A DNA stretch of 31,620 nucleotides from Bacteroidales bacterium (lineage in GTDB: Bacteria > Bacteroidota > Bacteroidia > Bacteroidales > UBA12077): the NCBI GenBank assembly GCA_030635365.1, contig DAOVYZ010000002.1, forward strand, positions 1 through 31,620. Direction: 5' to 3'. Shown here piece after piece: positions 24,084-30,399 of this stretch. Position numbers and translations under genes: made by a program. The notes under the pieces are model-generated. The model ran no database searches. It saw nothing but the letters and a program-made list of their open reading frames with translations, and was not told the origin of the DNA. The first letter of the stretch is position 1, and every line of letters starts with the position of its first letter.

Positions 24084-24314
24084 TTAAGATTGTTTTTTTA
24101 GAGGTTTTAAAAGATCCTCCAATCCATTTAGTTTAATTTCATACATTGTAGCCATCAAAACCCCTAACTTTCCCTGTGGAAAACCTTTTTGGTGAAACCA
24201 AACCAGGTAATATTCGGGTAAATCACATAGTAAAGTACCTTTGTATTTTCCAAACGGCATTTTGGTTTTAACTAAATCAAGTAAAATATTCCGGTTAAGT
24301 TCATGCAAATCCAT
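24084..24314 (-). CDS. DUF3820 family protein
   Basis: A 76-residue protein with the DUF3820 core: MPFGKYKGTLLCDLPEYYLVWFHQKGFPQGKLGVLMATMYEIKLNGLEDLL. The domain is small and of unknown biochemical function; it often appears as a stand-alone protein or next to nucleases. I chose the start at 24314 (MDLHELNRNILLDLV), which gives the usual size. An in-frame ATG at 24371 would add 19 residues unlike the family. Its 3' end lies just before the promoter of riboswitch 2, which is on the same strand, so readthrough into the riboswitch is conceivable. No catalytic residues can be assigned. Confidence 0.85.
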   Translation of the reverse strand: MDLHELNRNILLDLVKTKMPFGKYKGTLLCDLPEYYLVWFHQKGFPQGKLGVLMATMYEIKLNGLEDLLKPLKKQS

Positions 24315-24386
24315 AAGGCGAGTTAAATTATAACGCAAAGCTATAAGAATATGCTCAAAAACAAAAAGCATCCGGGAGGGTACTTT

Positions 24387-24678
24387 TTTAGTGGGCCAGG
24401 GAGGATTCCCCGACGTTGTGCTGTCGCTCCGGTCGGGACAGGCTTCTCGTCTTCCAGTACCGTCAAATTAAAAAAAGTCCACCATTCGGCGAACTTTTTC
24501 AATTTGTGACCCCAGGGAGGATTATTCGTCTAGATTTAATCTAGACTCATGAGAACGCTCACTATGTTCGCTTAGTTCGAACCCCTTTGATTATTCTCCT
24601 TCTCACTTAAATCAAAAGAAGGAATTCACACAAAAGTGTAAATCCCTTCTTTAGTGACCCAGGGAGGACTCGAACCCC
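24387..24678. repeat. tRNA-Arg 3'-end sequence in three copies, two degenerate
   Basis: The 3' end of the tRNA-Arg gene with its flank (TTTAGTGACCCAGGGAGGAC, 24650-24669) has two degenerate relatives: TTTAGTGGGCCAGGGAGGAT (24387-24406) and TTTGTGACCCCAGGGAGGAT (24503-24522). The second is followed by a GTCTAGAT/ATCTAGAC hairpin (24528-24546) and then TTCGAACCCC, another T-loop piece. This is the expected trace of integration at, or duplication of, a tRNA 3' end. No gene is visible in the spacers. Confidence 0.6.
24611..24650 (-). terminator. Terminator after tRNA-Arg
   Basis: On the minus strand, GAAGGGATTTACAC and GTGTGAATTCCTTC form an interrupted stem around a TTTT loop, followed by TTTTGATTT. 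It lies directly after the mature tRNA end. Confidence 0.65.
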
Positions 24679-24727
24679 CAACCCTCAGAGCCGAAATCTG
24701 ATATTCTATCCATTGAACTACTGGGCC
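24655..24727 (-). tRNA. tRNA-Arg (anticodon UCG)
   Basis: On the minus strand the acceptor arms GGCCCAG and CTGGGTC pair (one G-U), with discriminator A. The anticodon arm TCAGA-TTTCGGC-TCTGA gives anticodon TCG. The T arm contains GGGTTCGAGTCC. The 73 bases are a normal class I length. CCA is not encoded. It reads CGA and related Arg codons. Confidence 0.95.
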
Positions 24728-24835
24728 GGCAAGATTGCAAATGTAAAAAAATAATTAACTACATCTAAAAATTTTATTGATTATCTATTTTGTTTATTAT
24801 TCAAGCCTGATTGCCAATATTTGCCAAAGTTTTTC

Positions 24836-24843
24836 TAATTTCG
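24836..24843 (+). promoter_or_regulatory. Candidate leuS promoter -7 box
   Basis: TAATTTCG differs from TAnnTTTG at one base. A TTG at 24811-24813 lies 22 bases upstream and may serve as the -33 element. The leader would be about 240 bases long. Confidence 0.35.
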
Positions 24844-24930
24844 CAGTTTGATAATTAGCTTGCAAGAAAACTAAGTCTCAAGTAAGAACTTAGTTTACGA
24901 TCTCAGCGAAGCTAAAACGTCAAGAATGAG

Positions 24931-25037
24931 GCCTGTCTGCCGAACAGGTAGGCTTTCGTGGTTTTGAAAATCAGGAGTTTACTGTTGTAAATGATTGTTT
25001 TCAAAACAAGAGTAACCTGTCTGCCGAACAGGCAGGC
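24931..25037. repeat. Two copies of a CCTGTCTGCCGAACAGG repeat
   Basis: GCCTGTCTGCCGAACAGGTAGG (trimmed form at 24931-24952) and CCTGTCTGCCGAACAGGCAG (25016-25035) share CCTGTCTGCCGAACAGG exactly. Each is itself a hairpin with CTG/CAG arms. The complement (CTGCCTGTTCGGCAGACAGG) is related to the repeat inserted in the leuS gene at 27163-27182. Confidence 0.8.
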
Positions 25038-25092
25038 GAAATTATTGGCGTTTTCTTGCTGAGACTAATTACAACTTTTTAATGGGAAAAGC

Positions 25093-27897
25093 ATGGAGTA
25101 TAATTTTAGAGAAATAGAAAAGAAGTGGCAGAAATTTTGGGAAGAAAATAAAACTTTTGAAGTTGAAGTTGATGAGTCAAAACCTAAATATTATGTTTTA
25201 GATATGTTTCCATACCCATCGGGAGCAGGCTTGCATGTTGGGCATCCGCTGGGGTATATCGCTTCTGATATTTATTCCAGATATAAAAGATTAAAGGGGT
25301 TTAATGTGCTTCATCCTATGGGATATGATGCTTTTGGTTTGCCTGCAGAACAATATGCTGTAAAAACAGGGCAACATCCTGCAATTACAACCGATAACAA
25401 TATTAAAAGATATAAAGAGCAATTAGAGAAAATAGGTTTCTCATACGACTGGAGCAGGGAACTTCGTACCTGCGACCCTGATTATTATAAATGGACACAA
25501 TGGGTTTTTATAGAGATGTTTGAACATTGGTATAACAATAAAAACAGTAAGGCTGAACCTATAAATGAGTTAATAGAGATATTCGAAAAAGAAGGAAATA
25601 AAAGTATTGATGCATCATGCAATGAGGAAATGATATTTACTGCCGATAATTGGAATGCTAAAACCGAAAAAGAGCAACAAAAAACATTACTGAATTATCG
25701 ATTGGCTTATTTGGCAGATACAATGGTAAACTGGTGTCCTGAGCTAGGAACAGTATTGGCTAATGATGAAGTAAAAGAAGGATTCTCGGTACGAGGTAAC
25801 CATCCGGTGATTCAAAAGAAAATGAAGCAATGGTCATTAAGAATTTCTGCCTATGCTGAAAGGCTTTTGAATGATTTAGAAAAACTGGAATGGACTGACT
25901 CTTTGAAGGAAATTCAAAGGAATTGGATTGGCCGTTCGGAAGGTGCTGAGATGATCTTTAAAGTAAAAGGGCAGGATTTGGGAATGGAAATCTTTACCAC
26001 ACGGCCTGATACAAGTTGGGGAGTTACTTTTATGGTTTTAGCTCCGGAAAGTGATTTGGTTGAAAAAGTGACTACAAGTGACTATAAGAAGCAGGTAGAG
26101 GACTATGTTAATGAAACAAAGAAAAGGTCCGAGAGAGAACGAATGGCAGATGCAAAAACCGTGAGTGGGCAATTTACGGGAGGGTATGCTTTAAACCCTT
26201 TAACAAATGAGGAAATCCCAATTTACATAAGTGATTATGTACTTATGGGATATGGTACCGGAGCAATAATGGCTGTTCCGGGTCATGATAGCAGGGATTT
26301 TAAATTTGCCCGTTATTTTGAATTACCAATTATACAAGTTGTAGTTAAAGAAGGTGAAGAACCAACGGATCCGGCTACATGGGAAGACTCATATGATTCG
26401 AAAGAAGGCAGGATGGCCAATTCGGGATTTATTAATGATCTTAATGTAAATGAAGCAATAGAAAAGGCCATAAATTATATTGAAGAAGAAGGAATAGGCG
26501 AAAGAAAAATAAATTATCGTTTACGGGATGCAATTTTTAGCCGTCAAAGATATTGGGGAGAGCCTTTCCCTGTTTATTTTAAAGAAGGGATTCCATATAC
26601 CCTTAGTAAAGAAAACTTGCCTCTTGAGCTGCCGGAGGTAGATGCTTATTTACCTACAGAAAAGGGAGAACCACCTTTAGGAAGAGCAATAAATTGGAAA
26701 ACAGAAGATGGCTATCCTATTGAATTAAGCACAATGCCTGGATTTGCAGGATCATCAGCATATTATTTGCGTTATATGGATCCTAAAAACAATGATACTT
26801 TGGTATCAAAAAAAGTAAATGAGTATTGGCAGGATGTTGATTTGTATATTGGAGGTACTGAGCATGCAACAGGCCACCTGGTTTATTCTCGCTATTGGAA
26901 TAAATTTTTATATGATATTGGTTGGGTATGTAAAGATGAACCTTTCAAAAAGCTAATTAACCAGGGGATGATTCAGGGGCGATCGAATTTTGTGTACAGA
27001 ATAAAAGGGGCGAACGAATTTGTGTCATATAATTTGAAAAAGGACTATGATGTTACTCCAATTCATGTTGATGTGAATTTTGTAAGCAATGATATTCTGG
27101 ATACAGAGGCTTTCAAAAATTGGGATCCTGAATATAAAGAAGCTAAATTTATTCTTGAAGATCTGCCTGACGGCAAGGCAGGTGGTAAATATATTTGTGG
27201 ATATGCTGTTGAAAAAATGTCGAAATCATTATACAATGTTGTAAATCCTGATGATATAATAGAGCAATATGGTGCAGATACACTGAGGATGTATGAAATG
27301 TTCTTAGGCCCGTTGGAAATGTCAAAACCGTGGGATACTAACGGAATTGATGGGGTATTTAAGTTTCTTAGGAAATTTTGGAAGTTGTTTCATGATGAGC
27401 AAAATAATTTTAATATATCAGACGAAACTCCATCAGAGATAGAATTAAAAGTATTGCATAAAACTATTAAGAAAATACAAGAAGACATTGAGCGATTCTC
27501 ATTTAACACGTCAATAAGTGCTTTTATGATATGTGTTAATGAGCTTACAGATTTAAAATGTAATAAGCGAAAGATTCTTGAACCATTAACAATATTACTT
27601 TCATCATTTGCACCACATATTACAGAAGAATTATGGCAAAAATGTGGAAACTCTGAAAGCATTTCTTGTGCGAAATTCCCTGAATTAGATGAGAAATATT
27701 TAGTGGAAAGTACATATGAATACCCTGTTTCTTTTAATGGTAAAATGCGATTTAAAATAAAGCTTCCTATTGATATAGATGCTAAAGAAGCAGAGAATCG
27801 AGTATTAACAAATGAGCAGGCTCAAAAATGGCTCGAAGGTAAAACACCAAGAAAAGTAATATTTGTGCCCAGGAAAATTATTAATATTGTCATTTAA
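25093..27897 (+). CDS. leuS: Leucyl-tRNA synthetase
   Basis: Charges tRNA-Leu with leucine; cytoplasmic. The 934 residues fit the bacterial enzyme. The class I HIGH motif reads HVGH (48-51) in PSGAGLHVGHPLGY. The editing (CP1) domain includes GYGTGAIMAVPGHDSRDF with the conserved Asp. The catalytic domain shows GGTEHATGHLVYSRYW, and the KMSKS loop is intact (708-712, EKMSKSLYNVVNPDDI). The C terminus has the anticodon-binding and small C-terminal domains. An insertion, LPDGKAG (691-697), between FILED and GKYICG is encoded by a DNA repeat also found in the leader. The start is the first ATG compatible with the family (MEYNFREIEKKWQKFW). It is followed 12 bases later by the yitT-like gene. Confidence 0.97.
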   Translation: MEYNFREIEKKWQKFWEENKTFEVEVDESKPKYYVLDMFPYPSGAGLHVGHPLGYIASDIYSRYKRLKGFNVLHPMGYDAFGLPAEQYAVKTGQHPAITTDNNIKRYKEQLEKIGFSYDWSRELRTCDPDYYKWTQWVFIEMFEHWYNNKNSKAEPINELIEIFEKEGNKSIDASCNEEMIFTADNWNAKTEKEQQKTLLNYRLAYLADTMVNWCPELGTVLANDEVKEGFSVRGNHPVIQKKMKQWSLRISAYAERLLNDLEKLEWTDSLKEIQRNWIGRSEGAEMIFKVKGQDLGMEIFTTRPDTSWGVTFMVLAPESDLVEKVTTSDYKKQVEDYVNETKKRSERERMADAKTVSGQFTGGYALNPLTNEEIPIYISDYVLMGYGTGAIMAVPGHDSRDFKFARYFELPIIQVVVKEGEEPTDPATWEDSYDSKEGRMANSGFINDLNVNEAIEKAINYIEEEGIGERKINYRLRDAIFSRQRYWGEPFPVYFKEGIPYTLSKENLPLELPEVDAYLPTEKGEPPLGRAINWKTEDGYPIELSTMPGFAGSSAYYLRYMDPKNNDTLVSKKVNEYWQDVDLYIGGTEHATGHLVYSRYWNKFLYDIGWVCKDEPFKKLINQGMIQGRSNFVYRIKGANEFVSYNLKKDYDVTPIHVDVNFVSNDILDTEAFKNWDPEYKEAKFILEDLPDGKAGGKYICGYAVEKMSKSLYNVVNPDDIIEQYGADTLRMYEMFLGPLEMSKPWDTNGIDGVFKFLRKFWKLFHDEQNNFNISDETPSEIELKVLHKTIKKIQEDIERFSFNTSISAFMICVNELTDLKCNKRKILEPLTILLSSFAPHITEELWQKCGNSESISCAKFPELDEKYLVESTYEYPVSFNGKMRFKIKLPIDIDAKEAENRVLTNEQAQKWLEGKTPRKVIFVPRKIINIVI
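27163..27183 (+). repeat. Repeat-derived 21-base insertion inside leuS
   Basis: CTGCCTGACGGCAAGGCAGG is a hairpin (CTGCCT/AGGCAG) encoding LPDGKAG in frame. It matches the complement of the intergenic repeat at 25016-25037 in its CTGCCTG, CGGCA and CAGG parts. Its length of 21 bases preserves the frame. Confidence 0.65.
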
Positions 27898-27909
27898 AAT
27901 AATAAGTCA

Positions 27910-28764
27910 ATGAATAAGTTTCTGAAGGATTTTAAAGCTTATTTAATAATTACATTTGGCCTATTTATAAATGCCATAGGCTGGACCGCATTCCTTATTC
28001 CTGCAAAAATTACGGGAGGAGGAGTGTCAGGTGTTGCTGCTCTGGTTTTTTATGCAACAGGAATACCTGTATGGATTCCGTACCTAATTATTAATGGAAT
28101 TTTAATTTCGGTAAGTATTAAGATATTAGGTAAAAGTTTTGGGATTAAAACTATTTACGCAACGATTATGCTTACATTGTTTTTTTCTGTTTTTCAGGGA
28201 ATAATTGTTGAACCAATAGTATCTGAGAATTTCATGTCAGCAGTAGTTGGGGGAATATTATCGGGAGCAGGAGTAGGTATTGTTTTTAGTCAGGGAGGAA
28301 GTACCGGAGGTACTGATATTATTGCTATGGTAATAAATAAGTACAGAAATGTAAGTCCGGGAAAAATCATTCTTTATGCAGATATACTAATAATTTCATC
28401 TTCTTTTTTAATTTTTAAATCTATTGAAAAAATTGTATATGGCTATGTAACAATGGCAGTAACTGCATATGCTATCGATCTTGTTATAACAGGCGCAAAA
28501 AGAACAATACAATTATTTATATTCTCAAAGATGTATGAAGAGATTGCTGAAAAAATTACAAGTCAGACACATAAAGGAATAACTTTAATTGATGGAACTG
28601 GGTGGTACTCCAAGGATAAATCAAAGATATTAATGGTATTAGTTAGAAAACAGGAATCAAATAATTTGTTGAAAATAGTTAAAAATATAGATCCCGATGC
28701 ATTTGTCACAGTAAACAGTGTTATGGGTGTTTATGGTAAAGGTTTTGACCGATTAAAAGCGTAA
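27910..28764 (+). CDS. YitT family membrane protein with DUF2179 domain
   Basis: A 284-residue member of the YitT/DUF161 group. The N-terminal two thirds hold five or six membrane spans with family patterns GWTAFLIPAKITGGGVSGVAAL, GGILSGAGVGIVFSQGGSTGGTDIIAMVI and the span around YGYVTMAVTAYAIDLVITG. The C-terminal 80 or so residues (TIQLFIFSKMYEEIAEKI, GWYSKDKSKILMVLVRKQE, IDPDAFVTVNSVMGVYGKGF) are the soluble DUF2179 domain, which resembles a small-ligand-binding fold. The substrate and role of this family are not established to my knowledge; transport is inferred. It sits 12 bases after leuS and is probably co-transcribed. Confidence 0.9.
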   Translation: MNKFLKDFKAYLIITFGLFINAIGWTAFLIPAKITGGGVSGVAALVFYATGIPVWIPYLIINGILISVSIKILGKSFGIKTIYATIMLTLFFSVFQGIIVEPIVSENFMSAVVGGILSGAGVGIVFSQGGSTGGTDIIAMVINKYRNVSPGKIILYADILIISSSFLIFKSIEKIVYGYVTMAVTAYAIDLVITGAKRTIQLFIFSKMYEEIAEKITSQTHKGITLIDGTGWYSKDKSKILMVLVRKQESNNLLKIVKNIDPDAFVTVNSVMGVYGKGFDRLKA

Positions 28765-28816
28765 TAGTTTGAAATTTAGTATTTTATTCTTATATTGATC
28801 GCAAATACTTAATAAT

Positions 28817-30070
28817 ATGCATGTTAAGAAAATATACATAATAAGTTTAGTTATAATTACACTTATACTGCTTTTTTTACTTAAACCTTTAGAGAGTAGT
28901 ATAGTTTTAAGAAATAAGGATATATATGCTGTTGGTATTGACCAGAATATAATTTACTATGATTTACAGAAGGAATATGATATAGTGATAGATTCCTTTA
29001 ATATATCTCAGAAGAAAATCAGGAGGAATTATAATCTGGCAAAATTGCTAACAGAAGCAGGTTTGGATAATTCAAATGTAAACAAAGCAACTTTTAGGTC
29101 TTCAAAGGTATTTGATATTCGTAGAATTAAAGCAGGAAATCATTATAAATTATACTATACAAAGGATAGTTCAAAAACTCTAAAATATTTTGTATATAAA
29201 CATAGTCCGACAGAATATCTGAAAATAGCTTTTCATGATGAACCATTTGCTATAAAAGGCGAAAAGGAAATTCTTAATGTAAGAAAAACATGTTCCGGAG
29301 TTGTTTCATCTTCATTATGGGCAACAATGATTGAGAACAGGATAGACCCAATGATGGCGATAAGATTATCTGAAATTTATGCATGGACAATCGATTTTTT
29401 TGGTTTAGAAGAAGGAGACAAATTTAAGATTATATATGATGAACAACTTGTAGATAGTATTCCGATAGGTATAGGTGAAATTTATGCTGTTAGTTTTAAT
29501 CATGGGGGAGAAGAATTATTAGCATATAGCTATGAGCAGAATGGAGTTAAAAGTTTTTTCGATGAAAACGGGAAAAGCCTGAGACGGCAATTTCTTAAGG
29601 CACCATTAAGATTTTCAAGGATTAGTTCGGGATATTCAAATAGCAGATTACATCCGATATTAAAAATAAGACGGCCGCATCGTGGAGTAGATTACGCTGC
29701 ACCAAAAGGCACGCCTATCTATAGTATTGGTGATGGGAAAGTTATTAAGAAGGGATATACAAAATCAGCAGGATATTATATAAAAGTTAGGCATAATAGT
29801 GTTTATACTTCAGGTTATAACCATTTATCAAGATATCCTAAGGGTATTAAAGTGGGTCAAAGAGTAGTGCAAGGCCAAGTTGTTGGGTATGTTGGAAGAA
29901 CGGGTTATGCAACAGGGCCACATCTCGATTTTAGAGTATGGAAAAATGGATACCCTATTGATCCTCTTAAAATTAAAGCTCCACCTGTTGATCCAATAAA
30001 AGAAGAAAACTTAGGAAATTATCAGGCTTCAATAAATAATTTGCAAAAGGAATTAAGTTCAATTAATTAG
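28817..30070 (+). CDS. M23-family metallopeptidase, periplasmic
   Basis: A probable peptidoglycan endopeptidase or its inactive regulator, 417 residues. One N-terminal membrane anchor (about 5-23) places the rest outside the cytoplasm. A long N-terminal region, in part like the OapA/LysM-like linker domains of these proteins (KIRRNYNLAKLLTEAGL ... IRRIKAGNHYKLYY), leads to the M23 domain (about 270-385). The first zinc motif HRGVD (288-292) is intact, as is NHL (His336). The last motif is GPHLDF (368-372), where HxH is expected: His369 is present but Asp371 replaces the second His. Whether zinc is still bound cannot be told from sequence. The gene follows yitT by 52 bases on the same strand. 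Confidence 0.88.
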   Translation: MHVKKIYIISLVIITLILLFLLKPLESSIVLRNKDIYAVGIDQNIIYYDLQKEYDIVIDSFNISQKKIRRNYNLAKLLTEAGLDNSNVNKATFRSSKVFDIRRIKAGNHYKLYYTKDSSKTLKYFVYKHSPTEYLKIAFHDEPFAIKGEKEILNVRKTCSGVVSSSLWATMIENRIDPMMAIRLSEIYAWTIDFFGLEEGDKFKIIYDEQLVDSIPIGIGEIYAVSFNHGGEELLAYSYEQNGVKSFFDENGKSLRRQFLKAPLRFSRISSGYSNSRLHPILKIRRPHRGVDYAAPKGTPIYSIGDGKVIKKGYTKSAGYYIKVRHNSVYTSGYNHLSRYPKGIKVGQRVVQGQVVGYVGRTGYATGPHLDFRVWKNGYPIDPLKIKAPPVDPIKEENLGNYQASINNLQKELSSIN

Positions 30071-30399
30071 TGAGTGCAAGAAAACTAAGTGATTGTCCAT
30101 AAAGTCAAGGCTTGGCTCTATAATCAAGTTGCTAAAAAATTAAAATACTGACTTTATGTTATTTAACAAAGCCAAGCCTTGACTATCTCATAATTTTGAT
30201 GACTATTTTCACACCCTTTTTAATAGTTTATTATAACTGAAATTAAAGTACATATTTTATTTTCAGGAGTTTTAATTAGAAAAATTAGAATATTCAACTA
30301 TACATATTGGCGATTTCTGTAATTATAAAATCCTTAAAAAGATAGTTTTTTGAGAGTGATATAATTAACCTTAAAATTTTAATTAAAAAATTAAACAGT
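30071..30399. other. Non-coding region with a large inverted repeat
   Basis: About 330 AT-rich bases without a gene. It contains a copy of the TGCAAGAAAACTAAGT motif from the leuS leader (30075-30090) and the inverted repeat at 30098-30184. I cannot point to a convincing promoter for the next gene. Confidence 0.6.
30098..30184. repeat. Inverted repeat with two alternative pairings
   Basis: AGTCAAGGCTTGGCT (30103-30117) pairs perfectly with AGCCAAGCCTTGACT (30170-30184). The overlapping CATAAAGTCA (30098-30107) pairs perfectly with TGACTTTATG (30149-30158) inside the loop. The two pairings exclude each other because they share AGTCA. No T run follows, so it is not a standard terminator. Confidence 0.8.

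Larger units (their letters stand above)
24728..25092 (+). other. leuS upstream region and structured leader
   Basis: No gene lies in these 365 bases. After a promoter-like box the segment from about 24850 to 25092 is a highly structured leader. It has AAACTAAGT/ACTTAGTTT (24868-24876, 24888-24896), the repeat hairpin at 24931-24953, GTTTTGAAAA/TTTTCAAAAC (24961-24970, 24998-25007) and a second repeat copy at 25016-25037. A long-range GCAAGAAAAC/GTTTTCTTGC pair (24862-24871, 25050-25059) encloses them. Confidence 0.7.

Noticed and set aside
24862..25092. T-box riboswitch before leuS
   Set aside because: No T-box consensus (such as the conserved UGG-containing antiterminator bulge segment) is recognisable, and T-boxes are rare in Bacteroidetes.
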